Part shown: one piece after another, positions 28,782-39,172 of the stretch
Layout: each line of letters opens with the position of its first letter
Position numbering within the stretch: the first letter of the stretch is position 1
Assembly (NCBI RefSeq): GCF_048266365.1
Contig: NZ_JBLWZP010000010.1
Coordinates: forward strand, 62,001 to 126,000
Length of the DNA stretch: 64,000 bases
Origin: Galbibacter sp048266365
GTDB lineage: Bacteria; Bacteroidota; Bacteroidia; Flavobacteriales; Flavobacteriaceae
Direction of reading: 5' to 3'
Position numbers and translations under genes: made by a program
The notes under the pieces: generated by a model
Told to the model about the DNA's origin: nothing
Database searches by the model: none
What the model saw: only the letters and a program-made list of their open reading frames with translations

Positions 28782-29457
28782 AACTGAATGGATAAAAAAA
28801 TTGATTTCAAAACGAATAATGTAAAGGTCAGAATAATTTACGCACAAAACCATAGCCCTTGATTTATGTTCTCAACATTTTATCAACAGTTTTTAAAATA
28901 TTATATTAATACATTGATTTACAGTTTATTAATCTGTAAAAATAGAAAACACAAACCTTAGAACTTGTGGTGATTTACACCTGGAATTCAGTAGTAAAAA
29001 TAGCCTCAAATGCAATGGGATCAGGGTGGAGCGCATTATAAATATTTCTAAAAACAATTTTTTTGGAAATAGATGGATTTTGGACTTTTTCTTCACAATT
29101 GAAGTGCAATTCCGTCTAAGTGAAGGCGAAATAATTACGCCGCATTTTAGTTAATTTTTAGCATTGTAATTGCGAACTTTTCTTTCTTGTTGTTTCTTTT
29201 TAATGATCTTAATAATTTTTTATGTTAATATTGGAAATTTTGTTAGTCTTTTATGTAAAATAGTTAAACGAAATTAACTTAACTTACTTTATGTTTCATT
29301 TGAATTTCAAAATCTTACTTTACTCTTGTATATTTATTATTAAATGAAAATTTTAAGACTATATTATTTTGTTTAATAGAAGTATTTTATACTTTTATCC
29401 GCTAAATGAAACAAATTTTGTTTTCTAAATCTATTTAATTTAATAAGCTTAAACTTT
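28782..29457. promoter_or_regulatory. divergent gene-free region between nrdBA and the second SusC gene
   Basis: 676 AT-rich bases with no supportable ORF. Near the nrd side, TTTACAG (28918-28924) and CTGTAAA (28934-28940) form an inverted repeat with a nine-base spacer, a possible operator. The 300 bases before the SusC start are very AT-rich, with TTTCATTT and AAATGAAA repeated in opposite orientation about 110 bases apart. No clear TAnnTTTG box was found for either gene. Confidence 0.4.
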
Positions 29458-32400
29458 ATGAAAAATAGTTTGACATTAGTAATCTGCTTGTTTTTTGCTT
29501 GGATGTCTTTTGGACAGGATCAAACAATAAGTGGTGTAGTTACTGATCAAGAAACCGGGATCCCAATTCCTGGTGCGAATGTTACGGTGCAAAATACAAC
29601 CCGAGGGGTTGTGACAGATTTTGATGGAAATTATGCCGTTGAAGCTAAAACTGGTGAGGTATTAATCTTTTCCTATATTGGGTATAAGGAACAACAAGTT
29701 GTTGTAGGATCTGAAACTGTAGTGAATGTACAATTAAGTATTGCAGCTTCTGAATTGGACGAGGTTGTTGTTGTGGGTTATGGAACTCAGAAAAAGGAAA
29801 ACTTGACCGGGTCTGTAAATCAAATTAAAACTGAGGAAATTGAGGGGAAAGCTACAACCTCTTTGACCAATGCCTTGCAGGGTGTTAGTCCTGGGCTGAC
29901 CGTGATTTCTCGTCCTGGTAACGTGGGTAGTGATATGGGATCTATCAATGTTAGGGGGCGTGGGAACTTAGGGAGTTCTAATCCTTTATTTGTAGTGGAC
30001 GGAATTCCGGTAAGTGCTTCGGATTTTCAACGTATCAACCCTTCGGATGTTGCTAGTATCAGTGTTTTGAAGGATGCTGCGGCATCTGCGATATACGGTT
30101 CAAGAGCAGCATATGGTGTGCTTTTAGTTACCACCAAAAAAGGAAAAGATGGCAAAGCAGCCATTAGTTATAACACGTATTACGGTGTGCAAGCCCCTAC
30201 AAACTTGCCTAATAAACTAGGTTCATATGATTACGCTACTTTGCTCAATGAAGCTAATATGAACGCTGGTAAATCAGCTGTTTATTCTCCTGAAGAAATG
30301 GCAATCATAAAAAATGGTTCACAACCTGATTTGTACCCTGATAATGATTGGTACGATTTGGTATATCGTAATTCTGCACCGATGACAGAACACAATATTA
30401 GTGTTTCCGGTGGCGGTGATACCCGTTATTTTGTGAGTGGTACCTTTTTCGATCAAAGTTCTTTGATTCCCGGGTCGGAGCTTGATAGATATAGCTTCCG
30501 TGCCAATACAGAAAGAGATTTTGGCGATCGCCTTACTGTTGGAACTAATATTTCATTTGTTCGTGAAGATATCGACCGCGCCGGTGCGTTTTCTACCACT
30601 GACCTTAACCGTATGACACCACTTACTGTTGCGAGACATTCTGATGGAAGTTGGGGTAGTATAACCGGCGGAAAAGTCAGTAGCGTACTTGCTGAAAATA
30701 ATCCACTGAGAAGAATCGCAGAGTACGGTTGGCAGTCTAAACAACGTGAGACCTTTATAGGGGCACTTAATGCTAGTTATAAGATTACTGATGATTTGAG
30801 TATTCGCGGAATAGGTTCCTATAAATCTTATAACCACCAACAAAATACTTTTGATAACGAGGTGGATCCTATAACTAACTTTCTAACCAAAGAGGCTATT
30901 AATTCTACGCGTAAGACACCTAATCAACTAACCTCTCGTTGGGATCGTAGTAATACCTTGATGTTGCAAGCATTTGCAACCTATGAAAAAGACTTTGGAA
31001 AGCATTATCTAAAAGCTATGGCCGGGGTTCAGTATGAGGATTCTGATTATGAATACCTGGAGGCTTCTAGAAAATCTTTTCCTTCCAATCAATTAGGAAG
31101 TATTAATGGTGGTTCCAATTCAGCTGAAAACTTAGGGAATGCTGGTTTATTGGAAGAGGAAGCTTTTATGTCTGAGTTTGGTCGTATTAACTACAGCTAT
31201 GACGGAAAGTATTTATTAGAGGCTAACGTTCGACATGATATGTCTTCTCGTTTTAACAGTAAGAATCGTTCTGGAGTATTTCCATCTTTCTCTGCAGCTT
31301 GGAGGATTTCTCAAGAGTCTTTCATGGATTCTGTAAATTGGCTTAGCAATTTAAAACTTAGAGCCTCTTGGGGTGAACTAGGTAACGTAAATAACGTGGG
31401 GTATTATGACTATTATGATGCCTTAGGTACCGGTACAGCTACAGTTATGGGTGATTCCAGAGTAGATGGTGTATGGCCCAACAAACAAGCAAATCCTGGG
31501 TTGACGTGGGAAACCGTTCAAATGACAAACTTTGGATTGGATGCGGGATTGTTTAAAAATGCCTTAAATATTCAGTTGGATGTTTTTGACAAACAAACCA
31601 AAGATATTTTACTAAATATCCCACAACCACTAGAGTTAGGAGCAGGGGATGGAATCCCTTCTAACGCTGGTAGTGTGTCTAATAAAGGGATAGAATTCAT
31701 GTTGTCTTATCGCGGTGAAATTCAAGATTTTAAATATTCCTTCTCTGGAAACTTCTCCAAAATATGGAATAAGATCGAAGATTTACACGGTATGGATGAC
31801 CAGATTAACAGCTATTGGATCAATAGGGTAGGAGAATCTATCGGAGCTTTCTACATGTACGAAGCTGATGGTCTTTTTGCAAATCAAGCTGAGGTAGAAG
31901 CTCATGCTGTGCAAGATGTAGCTACTTCTGCCGGAGATATCAGATACAAAGATTTAAACAATGATGGCGTGATTAACGGAGATGACAGGGCTATCGTTGG
32001 TAATGACGTTCCTTATTTTACCTATGGTTTAAATTTCAACGCTTCTTATAAAGGCTTTGATTTTAATATTCAAGGCCAGGGAGTAACGGATGTATTGGTG
32101 TATTTAGATAGTGAGGCTTCACAAGCATTCTTTAACGGCTCAGGAGCTAAAGATTACCATCTTGGTCGCTGGACTATAGATAATCCTAATCCTGCTGCGG
32201 TATATCCTCGACTTTTACCTAGTGGTGAAAATGCACACAACCAACGTTTGTCTTCATTCTGGTTGTATAACGCCTCTTACTTTAGAATTAAGAACCTAGT
32301 TCTAGGGTATACACTTCCTTCTGATGTAACTCAGAAGTTCGGAATTAACAAACTTAGATTCTATGTTTCTGGAAGTAACCTTTTCACAACCAGAAGTGAT

Positions 32401-32496
32401 TCTAGAATGGATGATTTTGATCCTGAGATGCCTTCTTCAAGAGGAAGCTACCCAGTAATGAAGGTGTATTCATTTGGACTTAATGTTAATTTTTAA
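29458..32496 (+). CDS. SusC/RagA-family TonB-linked outer membrane transporter (pair 2)
   Basis: A 1012-residue transporter built like pair 1: signal peptide, carboxypeptidase-regulatory-like domain (ISGVVTDQETGIPIPGANVT), the SusC signature LDEVVVVGYGTQKKENLTGS, plug segments IRGRGNLG-like and AIYGSRAAYGVLL, and a barrel ending in Phe (FGLNVNF). It should import the oligosaccharides released by the locus enzymes. Its SusD partner starts 19 bases downstream, then come a sulfatase and a beta-galactosidase on the same strand, which suggests a sulfated galactose-containing glycan. Confidence 0.95.
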   Translation: MKNSLTLVICLFFAWMSFGQDQTISGVVTDQETGIPIPGANVTVQNTTRGVVTDFDGNYAVEAKTGEVLIFSYIGYKEQQVVVGSETVVNVQLSIAASELDEVVVVGYGTQKKENLTGSVNQIKTEEIEGKATTSLTNALQGVSPGLTVISRPGNVGSDMGSINVRGRGNLGSSNPLFVVDGIPVSASDFQRINPSDVASISVLKDAAASAIYGSRAAYGVLLVTTKKGKDGKAAISYNTYYGVQAPTNLPNKLGSYDYATLLNEANMNAGKSAVYSPEEMAIIKNGSQPDLYPDNDWYDLVYRNSAPMTEHNISVSGGGDTRYFVSGTFFDQSSLIPGSELDRYSFRANTERDFGDRLTVGTNISFVREDIDRAGAFSTTDLNRMTPLTVARHSDGSWGSITGGKVSSVLAENNPLRRIAEYGWQSKQRETFIGALNASYKITDDLSIRGIGSYKSYNHQQNTFDNEVDPITNFLTKEAINSTRKTPNQLTSRWDRSNTLMLQAFATYEKDFGKHYLKAMAGVQYEDSDYEYLEASRKSFPSNQLGSINGGSNSAENLGNAGLLEEEAFMSEFGRINYSYDGKYLLEANVRHDMSSRFNSKNRSGVFPSFSAAWRISQESFMDSVNWLSNLKLRASWGELGNVNNVGYYDYYDALGTGTATVMGDSRVDGVWPNKQANPGLTWETVQMTNFGLDAGLFKNALNIQLDVFDKQTKDILLNIPQPLELGAGDGIPSNAGSVSNKGIEFMLSYRGEIQDFKYSFSGNFSKIWNKIEDLHGMDDQINSYWINRVGESIGAFYMYEADGLFANQAEVEAHAVQDVATSAGDIRYKDLNNDGVINGDDRAIVGNDVPYFTYGLNFNASYKGFDFNIQGQGVTDVLVYLDSEASQAFFNGSGAKDYHLGRWTIDNPNPAAVYPRLLPSGENAHNQRLSSFWLYNASYFRIKNLVLGYTLPSDVTQKFGINKLRFYVSGSNLFTTRSDSRMDDFDPEMPSSRGSYPVMKVYSFGLNVNF

Positions 32497-32515
32497 TTAG
32501 AAACAACGCAGACTG

Positions 32516-34177
32516 ATGAAACAGATTAAAAAATATATAATAATATCACTTGCTCTAGTGGGAGCAAGTTGTAGCGATGATTTCTTAGACCGTGCACCAC
32601 AGGATCAAATTTCCAGTGAAACGTTCTGGAAATCTGAAAGTGACGTGGAATTGGCCCTTAATGGATGCTATGCTTATGTAGGCGCTAGTGTTTATGATGC
32701 TTATAACGATGCTTATGCTGATAACTCCTATGGGCAATACCCATGGGAAAGTAATGCAACTATTATCAGTGCAGGAACCATCGATGCCAATATGAATGAT
32801 GGTTATGACTATGCCGGGATTCGTAGATTCAATTATTTCCTGGATAATATTGACAAGGCACCAGTAAGTGAAGATGTCAAAAAACAGTATACAAGCGAAG
32901 TTCGTGTGTTGCGTGCTTGGACGTATTTTAACATGGCTAAGAAATTTGGTGCAGTTCCTTTAATTAAGAATTTCTTTATCAACGGAGAAGATGTGGCAAT
33001 TGCGCCTACAGCAGAATCTGAAGTGATGGATTTTGTGATCAGTGAACTTGATGCTGTTATAGGAAATTTACCTGTTGAAAATGTATTTAAGAGTAGAGTG
33101 TCTAAAGCTGCTGCTTTGGCTTTAAAATCAAGAATTCATTTATTTAATAACCAGTTTGCAGAAGCTGCTTCAGCAGCACAGCAGGTTATGGGGCTTGGTT
33201 ACGAGCTTTTCAAAGTAAGTAGCTTAAGTGCTGCAGATTTAGCTGATGATTATGCTGCTTTTGTAGATTTTGAAACCGCCGAAGAAGAGCAGAAATTCTA
33301 TCTTGGTTTGGCTAGTTACCAAAAACTATTCTGGGAAGCCAATGAGGGGAATGTAGAAGTGATTATGGAAGTAGAATACATGCCGGAGAGTGCTTATGAA
33401 TATTCTAGTGGAATTAATACAATTTACCTTGCGGATAATGCCGGAGGTGGATGGAGTTCAGTAACCCCTGTACAGTCTTTAGTTGACTCGTATTGGACTA
33501 TTGAAGGTGAAGATTTTGTCGAGCCTTCTAAAGAAAGTAGAGCTGCCGCTTATAATAATGGTGATTATTCTGCAGCGTATTTGGAGGAATTTAAAAATAG
33601 AGATACCAGATTGTATGCCTCCATTTTATTCCCGGGAGCAATGTGGAATGATTTACAAGACGGCTTCGAATTTTCATGGAATAAAGGAGGTAGTAACATC
33701 TCAAAAACCGGTTATAACTATCGCAAAATGGTTGATCCAAGTGAGAGCGCACAAAGCGGACAATATAAGGGACCACAAAACTTCCCGGTTATCCGTTATG
33801 CTGAGGTATTACTTACCTATGCAGAGGCTAAAAATGAAGCCTCTGGACCTTCAGGCGAAATATATGATGCCTTAGATGCTATTCGCCTTAGAGCCGGGAT
33901 GCCGGCGATAGATCGTGCTGCCGTAGCTTCAAAAGATGCGTTAAGATCACTGATTCGCAATGAGCGAAGAATTGAACTTGCAGGAGAAGGATTAAGATGG
34001 GATGACATTCGTCGTTGGGGAATCAGCCAAGAGGTGATGACTTCAATTTATAGTATCGATGGTGATTTGGCTCAGGAGAGAAGATATGATCCTAAATACA
34101 TCAGACTTCCTTACCCACAAACAGCTGTGGATAGAAATCCTAATCTAAAGGATGCCCAAGAGGCCAAAGGATATTAA
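32516..34177 (+). CDS. SusD/RagB-family glycan-binding lipoprotein (pair 2)
   Basis: A 553-residue lipoprotein with the lipobox VGASC (Cys19), the opening SDDFLDRAPQDQISSETFW and the C-terminal RNERRIELAGEGLRWDDIRRW motif. It is the surface-exposed binding partner of the preceding SusC. Its ending YDPKYIRLPYPQTAVDRNPNL is typical of the family. A hairpin separates it from the downstream sulfatase gene. Confidence 0.94.
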   Translation: MKQIKKYIIISLALVGASCSDDFLDRAPQDQISSETFWKSESDVELALNGCYAYVGASVYDAYNDAYADNSYGQYPWESNATIISAGTIDANMNDGYDYAGIRRFNYFLDNIDKAPVSEDVKKQYTSEVRVLRAWTYFNMAKKFGAVPLIKNFFINGEDVAIAPTAESEVMDFVISELDAVIGNLPVENVFKSRVSKAAALALKSRIHLFNNQFAEAASAAQQVMGLGYELFKVSSLSAADLADDYAAFVDFETAEEEQKFYLGLASYQKLFWEANEGNVEVIMEVEYMPESAYEYSSGINTIYLADNAGGGWSSVTPVQSLVDSYWTIEGEDFVEPSKESRAAAYNNGDYSAAYLEEFKNRDTRLYASILFPGAMWNDLQDGFEFSWNKGGSNISKTGYNYRKMVDPSESAQSGQYKGPQNFPVIRYAEVLLTYAEAKNEASGPSGEIYDALDAIRLRAGMPAIDRAAVASKDALRSLIRNERRIELAGEGLRWDDIRRWGISQEVMTSIYSIDGDLAQERRYDPKYIRLPYPQTAVDRNPNLKDAQEAKGY

Positions 34178-34192
34178 AACAAAGCATTTTTA

Positions 34193-34229
34193 TTTAAGAA
34201 GTTAGCTCGAAAGGGCTAACTTTCTTAAA
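34193..34229 (+). terminator. hairpin between SusD pair 2 and the sulfatase gene
   Basis: TTTAAGAAGTTAGC and GCTAACTTTCTTAAA pair over about 14 positions with one bulged base and an eight-base loop. The following T-run is weak, so it may act as a partial terminator or RNA-stability element that lowers expression of the enzymes relative to SusCD. Confidence 0.6.
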
Positions 34230-34257
34230 TTTAACACTATACTTAAATCTAATTCCT

Positions 34258-35703
34258 ATGCAGCGTATTGCCATATTTACCAGTATTTTAATGCTCTTCG
34301 TTCAGTCTTCGTGTAAAGAAGTGAAGACCACATCTGATGGGATATCAGAGCCTGTTCAAAAGCCAAACATCGTATTTGTTCTGGCAGATGATATGGGTAT
34401 TGGTGATTTGGGTAGTTACGGGCAGGAGTATATACAGACTCCTAATCTTGACCGTATGGCCGAGCAAGGGATGTTGTTTACTAACTTTTACTCCGGTAGT
34501 ACTGTTTGCGCTCCATCTAGGGCAAGTCTAATGACAGGAATGCATACTGGTCATTTGACCATTAGGGGTAATGGAGAATTTCCATTGAAACCTTCTGATA
34601 CCACTATAGCTCAAATTCTTAAATCACAAGGATATCATACTGCTATGTTTGGGAAGTGGGGATTGGGACTTGAAGGGACATCAGGTTCCCCTGAGAAAAA
34701 AGGCTGGGATGAATTCACCGGACATCTTCATCACGTAGATGCCCATTTCCAAAATCCAGATTCACTTTGGTCCATAAAGGGGGGTGAGGTTCAAAAGAGT
34801 GCCATAGAAAGTGAGGTGTATGCCAATGAAATATTCAACCAAAAAGGGATTGAATTTATAGATCGTCAAAGTAGTGATCACCCTTTTTTCCTTTTTATGT
34901 CGTATACCGTTCCCCATGCAGAATTAAGAGTGCCGGATGAGTTTTTAGAACTTTATTTGGATCAGCACGGGAATAGTATTTTTACACCGGAGAAAGCCTG
35001 GCCCCAGGGAAGACATTATGGTGGACAGGAGTATCCAAAAGCAGCCTATGCAGCCATGGTGAGCAGTGTTGATGCATATCTGGGAAGATTGTTAGAAAAA
35101 TTAAAAGACAAGGGACTTGAACAAAATACCTTAGTTATTTTCACTAGCGATAATGGCACTCATATCGAAGGTGGAAGAACTATGGAGGATGTGGCTTTTT
35201 TTAATAGTACTGCAGGTCTTAGGGGAGTGAAACGCGATCTGTATGAAGGAGGAATTCGAACCCCGCTTATTGCCTATTGGCCGGGTACCATTGCCAAAGG
35301 TAGTACAAGTCCCATAAAAGCGGCCTATTGGGATCTCCTACCAACCTTTGCTGATTTTGCAGGCTATCAAAAGCCTTTAGCTAGTGACGGAATTTCCATC
35401 GCAAATACTTTGCTCTCTAAACCACAAGATCTCGATCGTGAATTCTTGTATTGGGAATTCCACGAAGCAGGTGGTAAAATTGCAATTCGAATGGGAGATT
35501 GGAAGGTGGTTTGGACACATCTACTCGATGAGAAAACACCGGTCAAATGTGCTGTATTCAATCTAAAGACAGACCCTTCTGAGTCCAATGATGTGGCTAG
35601 TCAACACCCGGATATTATTGAAAAGGCATATGCGATTTACAACCAACAGCATCAGAGGGCTGAAATTAAAAAGTTTGAAATTTCAATTCCTGAAGATAAA
35701 TAG
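34258..35703 (+). CDS. formylglycine-dependent sulfatase (family S1)
   Basis: A 481-residue lipoprotein-type sulfatase with Cys19 in the lipobox QSSC. The alkaline-phosphatase fold opens with NIVFVLADDMGIGDLGSYG (metal-binding Asp pair). The sulfatase signature CAPSRASLMTG starts at Cys84, the residue converted to formylglycine. FGKWGLG, PHAELRVP and FTSDNGTH provide the other active-site residues. It removes sulfate esters from a glycan or glycan fragment, probably in the periplasm or at the outer membrane. It is encoded between SusD pair 2 and the beta-galactosidase; the exact S1 subfamily and linkage cannot be read. Confidence 0.93.
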   Translation: MQRIAIFTSILMLFVQSSCKEVKTTSDGISEPVQKPNIVFVLADDMGIGDLGSYGQEYIQTPNLDRMAEQGMLFTNFYSGSTVCAPSRASLMTGMHTGHLTIRGNGEFPLKPSDTTIAQILKSQGYHTAMFGKWGLGLEGTSGSPEKKGWDEFTGHLHHVDAHFQNPDSLWSIKGGEVQKSAIESEVYANEIFNQKGIEFIDRQSSDHPFFLFMSYTVPHAELRVPDEFLELYLDQHGNSIFTPEKAWPQGRHYGGQEYPKAAYAAMVSSVDAYLGRLLEKLKDKGLEQNTLVIFTSDNGTHIEGGRTMEDVAFFNSTAGLRGVKRDLYEGGIRTPLIAYWPGTIAKGSTSPIKAAYWDLLPTFADFAGYQKPLASDGISIANTLLSKPQDLDREFLYWEFHEAGGKIAIRMGDWKVVWTHLLDEKTPVKCAVFNLKTDPSESNDVASQHPDIIEKAYAIYNQQHQRAEIKKFEISIPEDK

Positions 35704-35748
35704 ATTGCGTAGCATAAATCATAAATAATCCTAATACAATAACAACAA

Positions 35749-38700
35749 ATGATTCAAAATAAATTCATGCTTCTAGGCTTTTTAATCATGGCCTACAGTG
35801 GGATTGGACAGGGATTGCCAAATCCACTTGAACATTATATCGAAAATCCCCAAGTGATATCAGAGAACAAAGAAGACGCGCACGCTACCTTCTACAGTTA
35901 TAATTCCAAATCGGAAGCCTTGGAAGGAAATTGGAGAGCCTCGGATAATTACCTTATACTTGACGGAACCTGGAAATTTAATTGGACTCGTAAACCTACT
36001 GATCGTCCTCTAGATTTTATGACCCAAACCGCTCAGATTGAGCAGTGGGAGTCTATAGCGGTACCAGGGAACTGGGAAGTAGAGGGATTTGGTGTTCCTA
36101 TCTATGTGAATCATCAATATGAATTTGCAGATTATAAAGCTCCGGTCTCCAAGGATATCAAATTTGTGGACAGAATATACCCGGCGAACCCAGGGCAAGT
36201 ACCACATGACTATAATCCGGTAGGTTCTTACTTTAAAGAATTCACCCTTGATCCTACTTGGGATGGACAGTCTGTGTTTTTACATATAGGTGCAATGAAA
36301 TCTGGTGGCTTTGTTTGGATCAACGGGCAGTATGTCGGTTATTCTCAAGGAAGTAAATTACCTGCCGAGTTCAATATCCAACAATATCTCAAACCGGGAA
36401 AAAATAATATCGCCCTTCAAATCTTTAGATGGACAGATGGTTCCTATTTAGAATGTCAAGACTTTTGGAGAATTAGTGGAATAGAGCGAAGTGTTTATCT
36501 CTACAAGCAACCCAATACCAGAGTCAAAGATTTAGAAATCGTTGCTACCCTGGATGGGGCAAATGAAGACGGTGTATTTGCCTTGACAACTACCTTGCAA
36601 AACCACGAATCTAAAAAACGCAAACTAAACCTTAGTTACGAAATTATCGATACTGATGGAACTGTTGTTCAAAGTGGGAGTAAAAAGTTAAGCCTTGGGG
36701 CAAATGAAGCTCAGAAGGTGAACTTTGAGGCTGTTTTAGCTGATGTAAAACCTTGGACTGCTGAGACTCCAAATTTATATACCGTTGTTGTTCAAACCAG
36801 CGATAAGAAAGCTGTTTTAGAAAGCCTTCCCAATCGCGTTGGTTTTAGAACCGTGGAGATCGAAAATGGATTGTTAAAAGTCAATGGACAAATTATTACA
36901 TTAAAAGGCGTTAATACTCAGGAGCACAACCCTGAAACAGGCCATGTCATAAGTCGGGAACAAATCTTAAGAGATATCCAACTTTGGAAGGCTAATAATA
37001 TCAACGCCGTGCGATTGAGCCATTACCCGCAACCGGACATGTTCTATGAGCTTTGTGATATCTACGGATTGTACGTGGTAGATGAGGCAAATATTGAATC
37101 ACACGGGATGTATTACGGAGAGCACTCTCTTGCTAAAAAACCATTGTGGGAGAAAGCACATATGGATCGTATGCTCAGAATGGTAGCCAGGGATAAAAAC
37201 CACCCTTCTGTCATTATCTGGTCCATGGGTAATGAGGCCGGAAATGGTGTAAACTTCTTTGCTTCTTACGATGCTATCAAAGCTTTAGATCCACAAAAAC
37301 GACCTGTGCAGTACGAACGTGCTTATAAGGATGTCGATGGAAATCTTTACGATATGGATACTAATACGGACATCATTGTGCCTCAATATCCTTCACCGAG
37401 AACCTTTGAAGCAATTGGTGCTCGTAAAACAGATCGTCCTTTTATTCCTTCTGAATATGCACACTCCATGGGAAATAGTACCGGAAACTTCCAGGACTAT
37501 TGGGATATTATTGAAAAGCACGACCATCTTCAAGGTGGGTTCATATGGGATTGGGTGGACCAGGCTATCTGGAAGACCAACGAGAAAGGTGAACATTTCT
37601 ATGCTTATGGTGGAGATTTTGGCGAAAATATGCCCACGGATAATAGCTTCTTAAATAATGGTATAGTGTTTCCGGATAGAACGCCACAACCCGCATTGCA
37701 CGAGGTGAAAAAAGCTCACGAATTTGTCAATATGAGTTTTATGGGAATCAATAGAGACAATCAGGTTCGCGTTCATATTGAAAACAATTATGATTTTATA
37801 AATCTCGAAAGGTTTAGAATCATTGGAATGCTTAAGGCAAACGGAAAAATAATTAAGGAGACTGCTTTTGATGATTTAGATATTGTTCCTCATACTGGAA
37901 AACTTATACGCTATTCCTTGGATGGTGTAACATTCGAAGAGAACACTGAATATTACTTAGAATTATCCTTGAGGCTTAAAAACCCTTGGGGCATTTTAGA
38001 AAAAGATACGGAGCTGGCTCATGAGCAATTGCTATTAAGTCAAAAAGTACAATGGACTAAGACGCCTTTGCGGAATTCTGAAAAGATTCAAAAAACACAA
38101 ACCAAACAACAGCTTCAGTTTTCTAATGAAGTCTTTGAGCTTGTTTTTGATAAATCCAAAGGACAAATTATCTCTTATAAATACCAAGATAAGGAGCTTA
38201 TAAAAAACGGAAATGGGTTGAGCCCTAACTTCTGGAGAGCTCCGACGGATAATGATTTTGGAAATGGAATGCATCGTAATAATATAGAGTGGAAAAGGGC
38301 TTCTCTTCAACAAGAACTGAAATCTTTGGAAGTTTCGAAAAACAATATAGGTGGCTATGTGGTAAACGTTGTTTATTTCCTTCCTGGGGTTGAGACTACT
38401 TTTGAATCGGTTTACACCATTTTTGGAAATGGAATGGTTCAGGTTCAAAACACTCTTCATGCTTCTGTTTATAAAGCTGATATACCGAGAGTAGGTATGA
38501 AAATGCAACTTGAAAAACAGTACAGCCAAATGCAGTACTACGGTCGTGGGCCATGGGAAAATTACATTGACAGAAACCACTCTGCCTTTGTAGGGCTTTA
38601 CAGCGCTAATGTGAGTGATCAGTATGTTCCTTATGTAAGACCTCAGGAGAATGGTTATAAAACGCAAATGCGTTGGGCTGCCTTTGAAAATGATCAAAAG

Positions 38701-39105
38701 GACGGTTTGCTTATTGTTTCTTCTGTGAATAATGATAGGAATTTAAGTATGAGTGCACTGCACATGCTTAATGAGGACTTTGATGCCACTCCCGGACTGG
38801 ATTACAACACCTCTGAGGAGGAGGAAAAGGTTCAGCATAAGGATGATAATTACAGTGACGGAATGCCAGAGGTGAATATCAGTAAACACATCAACGATAT
38901 TGTAGAACGAGATTTGATTCAACTCAATATTGATTACGATCAAAGAGGGGTTGCCGGGGATAATAGCTGGGGTGCCAAGCCACAGAAAGAATATCAACTT
39001 CAACCTGATCGAGAATACAAATACGAGTTTTTCATGGTTCCATTTGAGAATGGAAACCAACAAGTATATGAGGATCTGTTTAAGACCTTATATTCCGTAG
39101 ACTAA
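35749..39105 (+). CDS. glycoside hydrolase family 2 beta-galactosidase
   Basis: A 1118-residue secreted enzyme with LacZ-type organisation: signal peptide, sugar-binding jelly-roll (about 50-240), Ig-like domain, TIM barrel and a C-terminal beta-galactosidase small-chain domain (YYGRGPWENYIDRNHS). The acid/base is Glu496 in SMGNEAGNG and the nucleophile is Glu569 in PSEYAHSMGN. KGVNTQEHNPETG and DEANIESHG are further family motifs. It should release terminal beta-linked galactose or a related sugar from the imported glycan. It is the last gene of the locus, followed by a terminator. Confidence 0.94.
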   Translation: MIQNKFMLLGFLIMAYSGIGQGLPNPLEHYIENPQVISENKEDAHATFYSYNSKSEALEGNWRASDNYLILDGTWKFNWTRKPTDRPLDFMTQTAQIEQWESIAVPGNWEVEGFGVPIYVNHQYEFADYKAPVSKDIKFVDRIYPANPGQVPHDYNPVGSYFKEFTLDPTWDGQSVFLHIGAMKSGGFVWINGQYVGYSQGSKLPAEFNIQQYLKPGKNNIALQIFRWTDGSYLECQDFWRISGIERSVYLYKQPNTRVKDLEIVATLDGANEDGVFALTTTLQNHESKKRKLNLSYEIIDTDGTVVQSGSKKLSLGANEAQKVNFEAVLADVKPWTAETPNLYTVVVQTSDKKAVLESLPNRVGFRTVEIENGLLKVNGQIITLKGVNTQEHNPETGHVISREQILRDIQLWKANNINAVRLSHYPQPDMFYELCDIYGLYVVDEANIESHGMYYGEHSLAKKPLWEKAHMDRMLRMVARDKNHPSVIIWSMGNEAGNGVNFFASYDAIKALDPQKRPVQYERAYKDVDGNLYDMDTNTDIIVPQYPSPRTFEAIGARKTDRPFIPSEYAHSMGNSTGNFQDYWDIIEKHDHLQGGFIWDWVDQAIWKTNEKGEHFYAYGGDFGENMPTDNSFLNNGIVFPDRTPQPALHEVKKAHEFVNMSFMGINRDNQVRVHIENNYDFINLERFRIIGMLKANGKIIKETAFDDLDIVPHTGKLIRYSLDGVTFEENTEYYLELSLRLKNPWGILEKDTELAHEQLLLSQKVQWTKTPLRNSEKIQKTQTKQQLQFSNEVFELVFDKSKGQIISYKYQDKELIKNGNGLSPNFWRAPTDNDFGNGMHRNNIEWKRASLQQELKSLEVSKNNIGGYVVNVVYFLPGVETTFESVYTIFGNGMVQVQNTLHASVYKADIPRVGMKMQLEKQYSQMQYYGRGPWENYIDRNHSAFVGLYSANVSDQYVPYVRPQENGYKTQMRWAAFENDQKDGLLIVSSVNNDRNLSMSALHMLNEDFDATPGLDYNTSEEEEKVQHKDDNYSDGMPEVNISKHINDIVERDLIQLNIDYDQRGVAGDNSWGAKPQKEYQLQPDREYKYEFFMVPFENGNQQVYEDLFKTLYSVD

Positions 39106-39136
39106 AAATAGTTTACATAAGTCTAATTGGTTGAGT

Positions 39137-39172
39137 AGCCCCTGGAGTTCTGTGCTTCAGGGGTTATATTTT
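39137..39172 (+). terminator. terminator after beta-galactosidase gene
   Basis: GCCCCTGGAG and CTTCAGGGGT form a GC-rich stem around a short loop, followed by TATATTTTTAT. It lies between two convergent genes and may serve both. Confidence 0.8.

Noticed and set aside
29281..29457. TAnnTTTG promoter for the second SusC gene
   Set aside because: Several near matches (for example TATTTTG) were seen but none with the exact box at a suitable distance, so no promoter is claimed.
38035..38697. 220-residue minus-strand ORF antisense to the beta-galactosidase gene
   Set aside because: It overlaps a fully supported GH2 gene in a different frame, has no recognisable domain, and has the composition of a frame shadow.
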